This document shows positions 54,086 through 63,453 of a DNA stretch of 64,000 nt, in pieces. Origin of the DNA: Croceifilum oryzae (GTDB taxonomy: Bacteria; Bacillota; Bacilli; Thermoactinomycetales; Thermoactinomycetaceae); contig NZ_JAUSUV010000003.1 of NCBI RefSeq assembly GCF_030814315.1, positions 62,001 to 126,000 of the forward strand, in the 5' to 3' direction. Numbering within the stretch: the first letter of the stretch is position 1; every line of letters begins with the position of its first letter. Under the pieces are notes generated by a model that ran no database searches, was not told the DNA's origin, and worked only from the letters and a program-made list of their open reading frames with translations. A program made the position numbers and the translations under genes.

Positions 54086-54379
54086 TCAATAAATAAATAC
54101 ACTTGGACTGATGTAGACGGGGGTACGCTCTTCTGTATATTTTCCGTTATCTGTGTAATTCCGTTTGATATAGGAGTGTCTATGCTTTTGAAAAAAGCTA
54201 GACAGATCCAAATCGGTAATTACTTCTATTTTTCCTGAGTAATGCGTTCCTCTAGCGATAACGTTGTATAATTTTATTGCCCCGATACATTGCTGATCTG
54301 CCCATAACTCTAATTTTCGTTTTGATGCAAATTTTTTTAAGGTCCAGCTTCCAAAAACAGATAGCTCAAACTTCCGCAC
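54086..54379 (-). CDS. Hypothetical 97-aa protein
   Basis: A GTG at 54379 with AGAGGTGG upstream gives MRKFELSVFGSWTLKK; an in-frame TTG at 54406 would place that binding site inside the gene. The product is basic, beta-rich and has no signal peptide or membrane segment. No family is recognised. It stands alone between the subtilase and the MFS gene. Confidence 0.5.
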   Translation of the reverse strand: MRKFELSVFGSWTLKKFASKRKLELWADQQCIGAIKLYNVIARGTHYSGKIEVITDLDLSSFFQKHRHSYIKRNYTDNGKYTEERTPVYISPSVFIY

Positions 54380-54612
54380 ATCAACCACCTCTAAGTAGTT
54401 AAACAATATGTAAAAAAACCCAAATACCAGAAAAAATTTCTAATATTTAATAAAATATACCTCGAAGTTGAAATTTAGTCAAGTTTTTGAGGTAAAATTT
54501 TATGATATTACACCTGATTTTTTTTGAAGCCTCTTACTTTATTTCGCCTTGCTAATTATTTAATAAATCGATATAATAGTCGAATTGACTACTAGGCGAG
54601 AAGGGGATGCGA

Positions 54613-55818
54613 ATGATTCAAATTCAACAATGGTCACAGAAGCGGTTTTATATTTTGATTTGGATCGTAGCAGTGGCTGGTGTAACACAAGGCATGTTGA
54701 TTCCGCTATTGACTATTTTGCTTGAGAAGCAAGGCATGAGCGCGACTCAGAATGGTCTAGGAACATCGATGTTGTATGTGGGTATGCTGATCATGACCCC
54801 TTTGTCTGCGAAAGTGGTTCGGAAGGTCGGATATCGTACAGCCATTGCAATCGGCTTGTTAAGCGCGGCAATCTGTATGTTTTTATTTCCGTATGTCACG
54901 GGATTCTGGGTCTGGATATTGCTCCGAGTTTTGGTAGGAGCTGGGGACAGCTTATTACACTTTACAACTCAATTATGGATTACTTCTACGTGCCCTGACG
55001 ATGAAAAAGGGAAGCGGATATCACTATATGGATTTAGTTATAGTCTTGGATTTGGGATTGGACCCTTGTTTTTAAAGTTGTTACCATATGGACTTCAAGT
55101 TCCGTTTATCGCAGTTGGTTTACTCATGGCTATAACGGTACCATTGATGATGCGCTTAGAAGGTGGACGTACTACTTTTTTAAGTCAACCTGAAACGAGC
55201 AAAGAAAAATTACGTCTTTCTATGGTTTATCGAGTCGGACTGATCGCGCTTTGTCCGCCTATCTTATATGCTTTTTTAGAAACGGCACTCGCTGGGAATT
55301 TTCCGATCATTGGGCTTCGCTCGAACCTATCAGCAGATTCGATTGCTTATTTGATCGGTACGTTTGTATGGGGAAGTTTGTTGTTCCAAGTTCCGCTGGG
55401 GATATTAAGTCAGAAGTGGGGACGGAAGAATCTGTTGATGACCGTTTGTCTACTAGGTGGATTAGGGATGTTGATGATTCCGTACCTGATGGGCTCCATG
55501 TTTGCGCTCGTTATCGCATTTGGACTTGTCGGAGGGTTAGTTGGTTCACTCTTTTCGCTGGGATTAACCTATTTAACCGACCTATTGCCCAAACGATATC
55601 TACCGCTAGGGAATGCTGTTGCAGGAATGCACTTTAGCTGTGGTTCGATCGCGGGTCCGTATCTGGGGTCGTTTTTAATCCAAGGTACAGGTGGGAACGG
55701 TTTGTTCTATTTCCTCGGAGGTAGTCTACTTGCCTTCGTGATATTAGCCATCGTGTATCCAGTTCGGGAAGCCATTCGACTTGAGCCGAGCACGAGTATA
55801 GAAAAGCAAGCTAGTTAG
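54613..55818 (+). CDS. Major facilitator superfamily transporter
   Basis: An ATG at 54613 with AGAAGGGG upstream is better than the ATG at 54607; 401 residues. Twelve hydrophobic segments, with the MFS loop motif SAKVVRKVGYRTA between helices 2 and 3 and LSQKWGRKNLL between 8 and 9. Probably a drug or metabolite exporter of the DHA type; substrate unknown. Confidence 0.85.
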   Translation: MIQIQQWSQKRFYILIWIVAVAGVTQGMLIPLLTILLEKQGMSATQNGLGTSMLYVGMLIMTPLSAKVVRKVGYRTAIAIGLLSAAICMFLFPYVTGFWVWILLRVLVGAGDSLLHFTTQLWITSTCPDDEKGKRISLYGFSYSLGFGIGPLFLKLLPYGLQVPFIAVGLLMAITVPLMMRLEGGRTTFLSQPETSKEKLRLSMVYRVGLIALCPPILYAFLETALAGNFPIIGLRSNLSADSIAYLIGTFVWGSLLFQVPLGILSQKWGRKNLLMTVCLLGGLGMLMIPYLMGSMFALVIAFGLVGGLVGSLFSLGLTYLTDLLPKRYLPLGNAVAGMHFSCGSIAGPYLGSFLIQGTGGNGLFYFLGGSLLAFVILAIVYPVREAIRLEPSTSIEKQAS

Positions 55819-55821
55819 AGG

Positions 55822-55856
55822 TAAGAGCCTGTCTCATAGTGAGACAGGCTCTTATG
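55822..55856. terminator. Bidirectional terminator between the MFS gene and rnz
   Basis: TAAGAGCCTGTCTCA / TGAGACAGGCTCTTA, 15-bp perfect stem with a three-base loop. Confidence 0.9.
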
Positions 55857-55863
55857 TTTGTTC

Positions 55864-56787
55864 TCATTTTTGATCCCACTCAAAGGCAAATCCATCATAG
55901 GAAATGAGGGTCTGAGGGAAGATGAACTGCGCTTCGGCGAGTAGTTGCTCGATCTCGTCGGGCTGATAGCGAGAGCTGATGTGATTGAGAATTAATTGCT
56001 TCACGTTTGCCTGCTTTGCGATCGTGGCGGCTTGTGTGCTGGTGGAGTGGAAGAAATTTCGGGCAAGTTCTTCTTGTCCTGCACGGAATGTAGCTTCATG
56101 GATGAGGAGGTCTACGCCATCAGCTAATTCATGGCTGGCTAAGGTGAACCGGGTATCACCGACTACAGCCATGCGTAGACCTTGGACCGGATCGGATAAG
56201 TAGTCAGCACCGTTTAGCCATGTGCCATCTTCTAATTGAACTTTCTTTCCTTGCTTTAGTTGTTGATAAAGGGGACCGGGCGCTATTCCCATCTGCTGTA
56301 GTTTATGTACTTGCAAGGCACCTGATTGACCCTTTTCTTCGAATCGGAATCCGAAAGAAGGGATGCCATGTTCTAATTGTTTAACTACATAGTGAAAGGA
56401 GTCATCGGACCAAGTCATCCCATCATAAATCTCGATGATTTCAAGAGAATAACGAAGGTGGGTTGAGCTAATTTGTAGGGAAACATGGATCCATTCTTGC
56501 AATCCCTTTGGCGCGTAGATCCGTAGGGGTGATTCTCCGCCTTGAAAGGAACGGCTTCCAAGTAGCCCCGGTAATCCGTAGATATGATCGCCATGTAAGT
56601 GGGTAATAAAAATTTGATTGATTTTATTTAACTTAACTGGATATTGAAGGATTTGGTGTTGAGTTGCTTCCCCACAATCAATCAACCACGTCTGTCCACC
56701 GTGTTGGTACCATTGGATGGCCAATGATGACACATTTCGCTGTTTGGAAGGGATTCCCGCCCCTGTGCCTAAAAATTGGACCCGCAT
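55864..56787 (-). CDS. rnz: Ribonuclease Z
   Basis: The 307-residue protein has the RNase Z signature H63-x-H65-x-D67-H68 (THLHGDH), FLGTGAG at the N-terminus, VVGDTRF and LIHEATF in the middle, and LILNHISSRY near the end. It cuts the 3' trailer of tRNA precursors that lack an encoded CCA. Length and motifs are typical. Confidence 0.93.
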   Translation of the reverse strand: MRVQFLGTGAGIPSKQRNVSSLAIQWYQHGGQTWLIDCGEATQHQILQYPVKLNKINQIFITHLHGDHIYGLPGLLGSRSFQGGESPLRIYAPKGLQEWIHVSLQISSTHLRYSLEIIEIYDGMTWSDDSFHYVVKQLEHGIPSFGFRFEEKGQSGALQVHKLQQMGIAPGPLYQQLKQGKKVQLEDGTWLNGADYLSDPVQGLRMAVVGDTRFTLASHELADGVDLLIHEATFRAGQEELARNFFHSTSTQAATIAKQANVKQLILNHISSRYQPDEIEQLLAEAQFIFPQTLISYDGFAFEWDQK

Positions 56788-56825
56788 ACATTTCGCTCTC
56801 CCTTGATGGCAAAGTAATCTTTTAT

Positions 56826-57638
56826 CTATTGTACCTGTTTATTGTACTGAAGTATCCATTCTACTGCTTCCGAGACAGATTGAATTTCGCGTTTGGCGTG
56901 AGCTTTAACTTCTGGATTGGCATGTTTCATGACGAAGCTATGCGGGATGAGTTCGAACATCGATATATCATTGTAGGAGTCGCCCGCACAAGCTACGCAG
57001 TCTGGCTGGATCTGAAGGTAGTCCAATAAATACGCTAACGCAGTTCCTTTGGATACATTCTTGGGCATAAAGTCCATACAGTGGACATCTGAGATATAGC
57101 TTTCTACTTCATCTGGAAAATAGTGCTGGATGTGGCTTTGAAGGTCGTGTAATTGATCTTCTGTGCCAAAATAGCATAATTTACTTGGTTGAAGTTGTTG
57201 ACCAATTTCATGAAGCGCTCCAGGATGTTCTTCAAACTCGATTTTTAATCCTTTTTCTATTTCGGGGATGCTGGGATGATCCCGGTTAGGAATGAGGATG
57301 CGGTCTTCGGTTGCGATAAATCCAAACAGATTTTTTTCCTCGGCAGATTCATAAATTCGCTTGGCCAAATCGCCTTCAAAGACAGTCGAACGTAGGCTCA
57401 TACCTTCTGGAGTACGGACATAGGCACCATTTTGGCTAATTCGATGGTATTTTGCTTCTAGGTTATTCATTACTTTGCTTAGCTCGTGATCGCTTCGTCC
57501 AGATGCCAAACAGATCTTCACGCCTGCTGCGATTAGCTTTTCGAGTGCTAGTTGATCTTCGGGATTGATTTCTTTTTGGTCATTTAGCAAGGTATTATCT
57601 AGGTCTGTTACAAAGAATTGAATCATCGTATCGCTCAT
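56826..57638 (-). CDS. HAD-superfamily Cof-type phosphatase
   Basis: The 270-residue protein has motif I D12-L-D14-N-T, motif II ASGRS, motif III Lys in KNVSKGTAL and motif IV AGDSYNDISMF, with the C2B cap of the Cof/YbjI group. It should dephosphorylate a sugar phosphate or FMN-like substrate. The start may be the ATG at 57638 or one four codons further in. It lies next to rnz on the same strand. Confidence 0.88.
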   Translation of the reverse strand: MSDTMIQFFVTDLDNTLLNDQKEINPEDQLALEKLIAAGVKICLASGRSDHELSKVMNNLEAKYHRISQNGAYVRTPEGMSLRSTVFEGDLAKRIYESAEEKNLFGFIATEDRILIPNRDHPSIPEIEKGLKIEFEEHPGALHEIGQQLQPSKLCYFGTEDQLHDLQSHIQHYFPDEVESYISDVHCMDFMPKNVSKGTALAYLLDYLQIQPDCVACAGDSYNDISMFELIPHSFVMKHANPEVKAHAKREIQSVSEAVEWILQYNKQVQ

Positions 57639-57801
57639 CTCGTATGGATTTGTTATTTATATTCTTGCTAAAAGGAAACAAACTATTTATGAATCAAAAT
57701 TTTTGTTTATAAAAGAAAAAGATATAGAGTGATTCCATTATAATGAGAATGAGTCCCACATACAAACGGATGCTAAAAAAGAATAGAAAAGGGGCTATAT
57801 C

Positions 57802-58557
57802 ATGAAAATTTTCGATGCTCATTTACATATTATCGACCCGAACTTTCCTATCGTCGAAAACCAAGGATATAAACCGAAACCTTTTACAGTCGACGATTAT
57901 GTAGATCGCACGCAAACACTAAATATTGTCGGGGGCGCTATTGTCTCTGGATCATTTCAAGCCTTTGACCAAAGCTATTTAATCGATGTACTTGACAAGC
58001 TGGGAACCCATTTTGTCGGCGTAACCCAATTACCTTGTACCACTTCTGACGAGGAGATTTTTCATTTAGATGGTAAGGGGGTTAAAGCGGTCCGATTTAA
58101 TGTGAAGAGAGGAGGATCGGAGAGCTTAGCCCAATTGGAGTACTTTGCTAAGCGTGTTTATGAGCTTGTTGGATGGCATGTGGAATTATATATTGATTCA
58201 AAATCGCTATCCGAAATTGCCCAAACAGTAATCGATTTACCAGCTGTTTCGATTGATCATCTCGGTCTGACAAGAGATGGCTTTCACACTTTATTAAGCT
58301 TAGTAGAAAAAGGAGTTCGGGTAAAGGCAACTGGATTTGGGAGAATAGAGCTTGATGTTCGAGAAGCCTTGCAGACGATCTCTTCAGTAAATCCGGATGC
58401 ATTACTATTCGGAACCGATTTGCCTTCCACCAGAGCACCTAGACCATTTGCTCATTCGGATGTGAACCTAGTAGTGGATACCCTTGGTGAAGCTTTAGCT
58501 AGAAAAGTACTTTATGATAATGCGATAAAGTGGTATAGATTGGATTGTGAGAGGTGA
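57802..58557 (+). CDS. Amidohydrolase-family TIM-barrel hydrolase
   Basis: The 251-residue protein has the metal-binding FDAHLHI at the start, a central His in SIDHLGL and Asp in FGTDLPS, the pattern of the 2-pyrone-4,6-dicarboxylate lactonase/amidohydrolase 2 family. It probably hydrolyses a lactone or decarboxylates a small acid. Substrate unknown. AAAGGGGC precedes the ATG. A terminator follows. Confidence 0.85.
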   Translation: MKIFDAHLHIIDPNFPIVENQGYKPKPFTVDDYVDRTQTLNIVGGAIVSGSFQAFDQSYLIDVLDKLGTHFVGVTQLPCTTSDEEIFHLDGKGVKAVRFNVKRGGSESLAQLEYFAKRVYELVGWHVELYIDSKSLSEIAQTVIDLPAVSIDHLGLTRDGFHTLLSLVEKGVRVKATGFGRIELDVREALQTISSVNPDALLFGTDLPSTRAPRPFAHSDVNLVVDTLGEALARKVLYDNAIKWYRLDCER

Positions 58558-58596
58558 AAGAACTGATTGAGTAGTAGATCTATCTATAGAAAAACT

Positions 58597-58641
58597 CCTC
58601 TTAGATAGTAGCCTCACTACTTCAACTGTCTATCTAAGAGG
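58597..58641. terminator. Terminator between the hydrolase and the pentapeptide gene
   Basis: CCTCTTAGATAG / CTATCTAAGAGG, 12-bp perfect stem; weak U-tract. Confidence 0.65.
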
Positions 58642-58702
58642 TGCATATTAATCGTGGCTATCAAGGGGGGAATTCATAAAAGGAGTCTGGTTCGCCCTCT
58701 CT

Positions 58703-59629
58703 TTATCTAACTGTAACCTTTGATAAATCAGCTCCCATGCCTGATAGCGATGCATAAGTCAATTTATCCATCATGGCTTCGTCAAAGCAGAAGGTTTTAA
58801 TCGCTCGATAATATTTGTTCGTTAATGTAAATCCTGGGTGGAAGGAGACATTCTTAAATGTAGCGCCTCTAAATGAAGTCCCTTTTAGCGCTGTTTTGCC
58901 AAATTTGACACCAATAAAGGTTTGCCCATCCAGACATACATCTCGTAGATCGGAATATTTGAAGTCCACACCGTTAAAGGAGCAACCTGTAAAGATCGTT
59001 TTTCGGAGATCGGTCTTGGTTAGCGTGACATCCGTCATTTTTACGTTTGTAAAGGTTGCCCCGTCTAGTCCAGAGGCACTAAATTTCGTGCGGACTAAGA
59101 TCGATTCATGGAAACTTGTATTAGTAAGATCATTTGCATATAGGCTACAATCAGTCAGATTCGCGCCGTCAAAAGTAGCTTCACGCACGTCGCTTGCTTT
59201 GAAAGAACTGCCCGTCAAATCTGTACCCGCAAAGTTGGCTTCGCGTACATCGCTGGAATGGAAGGAACTACCAGTTAAGTCAGCATTTGCAAAGTTAGAA
59301 CCACGTAATGCACTCGCTGAGAAATTTCCCTTATGCGCGATAACGCCAGAGAGATCGCTTTTGGTCAGGTTACTTGCGCTTAAGTTTGTTATCACTTGTC
59401 GCTCCAGTGTATGAGAGAGGTTCGCTACTTCTTGTACTGTTTCCTCAATATCGCCGATGCTTTCAACGGTTATCTCAAAAGCGGTTTCATCATCCTTGCC
59501 TTCCGCTTTCAGTTCACGGTACCGCTCTTGTAAATCCGTCAGCAGATCAGCCTTTAATTCGTCGACGCTTTTCACCCCATCGTACGGCGCGAAAACGCCA
59601 TCTAGATAGTGATTTAATTTCTCATTCAT
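58703..59629 (-). CDS. Pentapeptide-repeat protein with a HAAS-like N-terminus
   Basis: The ATG at 59629 has AGGAGG nine bases upstream and gives 308 residues. Residues 1-75 (MNEKLNHYLDGVFAPYDG...DLLTDLQERYRELKAEGKDDETA...IGD) resemble the helical HAAS/DUF1700 domain that commonly partners PadR regulators. From about residue 80 to 265 run pentapeptide repeats of the A(N/D)Lxx kind (NFANADLTGSSFHSSDVREANFAGTDLTGSSF), which form a right-handed beta-helix. The gene follows the padR stop within 14 bases. The role may be gyrase protection or a scaffold; that is a guess. Confidence 0.8.
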   Translation of the reverse strand: MNEKLNHYLDGVFAPYDGVKSVDELKADLLTDLQERYRELKAEGKDDETAFEITVESIGDIEETVQEVANLSHTLERQVITNLSASNLTKSDLSGVIAHKGNFSASALRGSNFANADLTGSSFHSSDVREANFAGTDLTGSSFKASDVREATFDGANLTDCSLYANDLTNTSFHESILVRTKFSASGLDGATFTNVKMTDVTLTKTDLRKTIFTGCSFNGVDFKYSDLRDVCLDGQTFIGVKFGKTALKGTSFRGATFKNVSFHPGFTLTNKYYRAIKTFCFDEAMMDKLTYASLSGMGADLSKVTVR

Positions 59630-59642
59630 CCCATCAAGCCTC

Positions 59643-59972
59643 CTATAATAAGTTTTCAAGTATGCGTTTGGCATACTCCCAGTTTTGCATGTTACGGGCG
59701 TAGGTCATCTTTCCTTTTTCGGTAATCCGAAAGTATTTACGCCGTCCTCCCTGGGACTCACCACCCCAATACCACTCAATATCACCGTCGACCTCAAGCC
59801 GGCGAACGCTGGAGTACATCGTGGCTTCTTTTAACTCATACTCACCGCTTGAACGCTCGGCGATTAGCTTCACAATCTCGTAGCCATAGCGGTCTGCTTC
59901 GGATAGGAGTCGTAAAATCATCGTATCTGTATGCCCGCGCAACAGGCCGGATGTCATTTTGTTCTCGCTCAT
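59643..59972 (-). CDS. PadR-family transcriptional regulator
   Basis: The 109-residue protein has the PadR winged helix: MILRLLSEADRYGYEIVKLIAERSS, ELKEATMYSSVRRLEVDGDIEWYWG and GGRRKYFRITEKG. GGAGGTGCG precedes the ATG. It overlaps the ribosome binding site of the pentapeptide gene, so the two are coupled and PadR likely controls the operon. Confidence 0.9.
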   Translation of the reverse strand: MSENKMTSGLLRGHTDTMILRLLSEADRYGYEIVKLIAERSSGEYELKEATMYSSVRRLEVDGDIEWYWGGESQGGRRKYFRITEKGKMTYARNMQNWEYAKRILENLL

Positions 59973-60272
59973 ATGTGACGCACCTCCACATCTGCATCAT
60001 ACGATATATTACTATGATGGTCAAGGTAATTTGTTCATTGTTGTATATTGATAATTCAACTCGTATGGTGACAACAAAGAAGAGCCTATCTTCAGGCTCT
60101 GGAGAAGTGTATGTTTTCAGAGATGACGGATCGGTGGAGTCTTGCTTTATTTTGTCTATCATTTTTTATTTAATATTCCATCTATATAGAATAAAAAATA
60201 TTTATAGAAAAAATATTTTTTTAGTAGTATTATAAATAAGTAGTTTAATATACATAAGGAGGAAATGTGAAC

Positions 60273-60662
60273 ATGAAAATGAAAATTGCTTCTCTCGTTT
60301 CAACTGCTGTGATTGCTTTAAGTACTTCTGTAGTATTCGCTCATGGAGAACACCGACAAGATGTTGATCTTTTAGAACATCAATCCAATGCAACATCGAA
60401 GTATCTGAATGTGCACGGCCAAAGTCGACAGCTTATTGTGACGATTAATAATCAGTCTCAAGGTCATGAAGAAATTCGATATAATGTCCTACAAGCAGAT
60501 CGATACGGGAATACGAAAGTAGTTTCTAATGGTTATATTTCTCCTAATGGAAATAAATCTGTTCATAAGTACGTTGAAGAAGGCGATTATGCTTTACAGT
60601 TAATTTGTCAAAGTAAACTTGGCTGTAATGCTACCGGTTCGATTGGATTTTTTGGAGAATAG
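60273..60662 (+). CDS. Secreted protein, copy 1 of a duplicated gene
   Basis: The ATG at 60273 follows AAGGAGG. Residues 1-23 are a signal peptide (MKMKIASLVSTAVIALSTSVVFA). The mature 106 residues contain a conserved core (RQLIVTINNQSQGHEEIRYNVLQAD, SPNGNKSVHKY, LICQSKLGCNATGSIGFFGE) with two Cys likely joined. It is about 70 percent identical to the gene product at 63454, and promoter and terminator regions are duplicated too. Function unknown; possibly a secreted carbohydrate-binding or stress protein. Confidence 0.75.
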   Translation: MKMKIASLVSTAVIALSTSVVFAHGEHRQDVDLLEHQSNATSKYLNVHGQSRQLIVTINNQSQGHEEIRYNVLQADRYGNTKVVSNGYISPNGNKSVHKYVEEGDYALQLICQSKLGCNATGSIGFFGE

Positions 60663-60680
60663 TATATTTACAAGCCAAGG

Positions 60681-60712
60681 AAGATCAGGATTAGTTGCCT
60701 GATCTTTTTTTG
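60681..60712 (+). terminator. Terminator of copy 1
   Basis: AAGATCAGG / CCTGATCTT with an eight-base loop, then TTTTTT. Confidence 0.85.
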
Positions 60713-60739
60713 TTTGTTCCATATCCGAGACCTACGAAG

Positions 60740-61708
60740 TTAGCTATTTGTAGAAGAGGGTAACCTTCTGATTTTATTTCGCATAAAGCCTATCAACTGC
60801 AACCATTTGGACTTCATCCATCGAAAATCCTGATCCCCTATAATCAATAAGTCGCTCGTCAACATGATTAGGGAAAAGGTAACCAAGCCCATACCAATCG
60901 CGATCCCGATATGAAAAAAGGCAATTCCTACTACTGCCAAGTATTTGGTATAGCGATTAAATAGTAGAAATGGGAAAGCAATCTTAATGATAATCGAGAA
61001 GTAGTTGCCTAAGAAGATGAGAATGTCATGATTGATTACCAGATCTCGAATAAACGGGTTGGCATACTCATCGACTTGAAAGATATAGTAAATAGCAACC
61101 CCACTATTCCAACTCTCTCCCATTACTTGATAGAAACCCGCAGTTAGATAGAGAATACATAGTTGAACGACACAAGCTATAATCGCCATGTTATGTACTA
61201 GTGCTAATACGAGATGAAATAGGTTGTTTCTACGATCTGATCGTGCTCGCCACTTGGCAGAATCAAAGGAAAAGTAGGCATATGTATTCGCAAACATAAG
61301 AAAAAATAATATATTGATGACTAGATTATCGCCTCCATCTGCAACTAAAAAATTCCGCTGTAAGATGGAGTATGTGGTTATAAAAAATAGAATCGATGTA
61401 ATCCGGGTCTTGTATCCACACAAGTATAAAATGGCGATCAAGATACTTACATGGTAAACGATATCGAAATACATCGAAGAAGTAGAAAAGTTATATAAGG
61501 AAAAGCTCTCTTTGTCTGAAAGATGCTCATTGATGATCCCCTCATAAGACCATATAAAGTATCTTTGTGTGTAGTGAATCAGGTAATAGTACAACATGAT
61601 AAATCCAAAGCTGATCCTGGCCAAACTAGCCCCTATTAAAAACTTCTCGTTGTAAAATAATTGATGAAATCTCTGTCGTAACGTGGAACTGCCCTCTAAC
61701 GTCATCAC
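60740..61708 (-). CDS. HTTM-domain membrane protein (SdpB-like)
   Basis: The 322-residue protein has the HTTM domain shared by vitamin-K-dependent carboxylases and SdpB: SLARISFGFIMLYYYLIHY at the start, ILQRNFLVADGGDNLVINILFFLMFANTYAYF, and HIGIAIGMGLVTFSLIMLTSDL. About eight membrane helices. In B. subtilis SdpB is needed to mature the SdpC toxin peptide. It follows the DUF5819 gene by a dozen bases, parallel to sdpA-sdpB. AAGGAGCGGTGA precedes the start. Confidence 0.8.
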   Translation of the reverse strand: MMTLEGSSTLRQRFHQLFYNEKFLIGASLARISFGFIMLYYYLIHYTQRYFIWSYEGIINEHLSDKESFSLYNFSTSSMYFDIVYHVSILIAILYLCGYKTRITSILFFITTYSILQRNFLVADGGDNLVINILFFLMFANTYAYFSFDSAKWRARSDRRNNLFHLVLALVHNMAIIACVVQLCILYLTAGFYQVMGESWNSGVAIYYIFQVDEYANPFIRDLVINHDILIFLGNYFSIIIKIAFPFLLFNRYTKYLAVVGIAFFHIGIAIGMGLVTFSLIMLTSDLLIIGDQDFRWMKSKWLQLIGFMRNKIRRLPSSTNS

Positions 61709-61720
61709 TCACCGCTCCTT

Positions 61721-62413
61721 TTACCAAGTTAAAACATGAGTAAAATTTTCCCAGCCAAGTTCTTCGTAGGTCTTTTTTCTCTCGTAGGTCGGATTTTTTC
61801 TCTGGGAATAGGGAACGGGTTCTTCGGTAACCACTCTTACATTCACAGACTGGATATCGTCTGGGGAAAATGATCTGGCAGCCGTTGAAAAAACAAATCG
61901 ATACAACAACATGCGAGTGTCTTTTGAATTCTTTAGTTGATACTCACTAATCCTCTTTAGGATCTTCTCGCTCTCCTTCTCCTTATTTAACTCATAAATT
62001 TTCTTTTTATATCGGTTGATCAGCTCCTCTTCTCCATGCATCTCGTTTACTGCGGTTGAAGGGATTCTCATAATTCGATTCAGAGGGCTAAGATAGTTTT
62101 CGTTATTAGCTGAAATAAAAGGAGTGGTTATATCAATCCAATCACTTTCCTGATTAGACTTTGTCTTTACTTTCATATAAACAACATCGTTCTCCGTAAC
62201 AGGTTCTGGAGAGAATAAATGCCAATTCTGTCTAAATAAAGCCCCTGTATATGCATTTACTTCGGGCTCTAGAGCAATTGAAATGGGATTTATCGGCATA
62301 ACATGTAGGATGATGATCGAAAAATGAAATAGGATGAAGCCTATAAGAGCAAAAGGCAAGCCAAAATAAACTCCTTTGTAGAATAAGGATTTATTGTGGT
62401 TAGATGATTCCAT
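61721..62413 (-). CDS. DUF5819-family protein (SdpA-like position)
   Basis: The 230-residue protein has one membrane segment (about 12-36) and an outer domain with the conserved FRQNWHLFSPEPV motif and DWIDITTPF. This is the DUF5819 pattern, found next to HTTM genes in several Gram-positive bacteria and similar in place and topology to SdpA. It may form a membrane complex with the HTTM protein. GGGAGATC precedes the ATG. Confidence 0.75.
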   Translation of the reverse strand: MESSNHNKSLFYKGVYFGLPFALIGFILFHFSIIILHVMPINPISIALEPEVNAYTGALFRQNWHLFSPEPVTENDVVYMKVKTKSNQESDWIDITTPFISANNENYLSPLNRIMRIPSTAVNEMHGEEELINRYKKKIYELNKEKESEKILKRISEYQLKNSKDTRMLLYRFVFSTAARSFSPDDIQSVNVRVVTEEPVPYSQRKNPTYERKKTYEELGWENFTHVLTW

Positions 62414-62488
62414 TGTCAGATCTCCCTACTAATCAGGCTGTAGACAAAGTGGTATGGGGTAGACTGTCTACTGTCTGTCATATAGTCT

Positions 62489-62528
62489 AAATAAATGGAC
62501 TTTTTGCGATGAAAAAGTCCATTTATTT
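62489..62528. terminator. Hairpin between the secreted protein and the DUF5819 gene
   Basis: AAATAAATGGACTTTTT / AAAAAGTCCATTTATTT, 17-bp perfect stem with a six-base loop; readthrough on the minus strand would supply the DUF5819-HTTM genes at a lower level. Confidence 0.8.
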
Positions 62529-62562
62529 TATTTTAGGTGGATTTTAATCCTGAATGGATTGA

Positions 62563-62940
62563 TTATCTGTCAAAAATAACTTCCATACTATGATCTGATA
62601 CTCTTGAATTTGCAAACGGGCCCCCATCCATACTTCTACCAATATCTAGCTGACGCATTCTGTCTACATCTAAAATACGTCCTGACCGAATCTCATCAAT
62701 GCCACGAACTTGCCCGGCTATATCTACAGCACGTATTTGCCTAGCTAAGTCTGAAGCACGCCCTACCCTAACTTCCTCCAGAGCAGCTCGGTCGTTGGTC
62801 TTCACTTCATCCGAAGATTTCATGTGTGAGAAATTTTGCGCTTTACCTACATTAGGAGTAGCTGCACTTACAGATCCGACAACCATGATACCGACAATGA
62901 AAGCCAATCCTATTCCGGATATTACCATTGTTCTCTTCAT
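62563..62940 (-). CDS. Secreted repeat-containing protein (possible maturation substrate)
   Basis: ATG after AAAGGAGCAG. Residues 1-26 are a signal peptide (cleavage near VSA/AT). The mature 99 residues are very hydrophilic with a loose repeat of about 10-11 residues, (R/V)x(V/G)(R)xxDLx (VRVGRASDLARQIRAVDIAG, RSGRILDVDRMRQLDIGRS), and no Cys. Its place ahead of DUF5819 and HTTM genes makes it a candidate for the SdpC-like substrate of those proteins, although SdpC itself is hydrophobic with two Cys. No homologue is recognised. Confidence 0.6.
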   Translation of the reverse strand: MKRTMVISGIGLAFIVGIMVVGSVSAATPNVGKAQNFSHMKSSDEVKTNDRAALEEVRVGRASDLARQIRAVDIAGQVRGIDEIRSGRILDVDRMRQLDIGRSMDGGPFANSRVSDHSMEVIFDR

Positions 62941-63453
62941 CTTACTGCTCCTTTATTTTTTATAATGTCTTTAAGCTGGAATCAGCAAGCGACATAGACG
63001 TAAACATAGCTGTGAATCCCTCTCCGAATCTCATCACATCTTTCTAGAAAAATTTCATCATCCAGCATAGTTATATAATAGTATATGCAATACTATTATG
63101 TCTATATCATTACTATAAATATTCTTAACTTTTACTTTATATAAACTATTATGTTTTTGTTAATTACATTATCATGATTAAATGGGGTTATATTACATAA
63201 AACAAACGATAAGAAATGTAAATACCGCTCAATCTCATATGATACTCCTATCTTCCTTTCATTATCTGAAAATCTGACTATAGATTACGTATCGGGAGAA
63301 GTTTTGTTCGAATTGTTCTTTTTGGTCAATTTGTTCACAAAGTTTTCTATTTTAGTATTTTATTTAGAAGTATTTAAAAAATATTTATATAAAAAATAGT
63401 ATTTTAGTAGTATTATGAGTGAGTAGTTAAATGTACCTAAGGGGAAATGAAAA
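62941..63453. other. AT-rich spacer with the duplicated promoter of copy 2
   Basis: About 510 bases with no gene. From about 63375 it repeats the sequence upstream of copy 1 (AAAATATTTATA..., TTTTAGTAGTATTAT...), so the promoter was duplicated along with the gene. The left part must hold the promoter for the gene ending at 62563. Confidence 0.6.
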
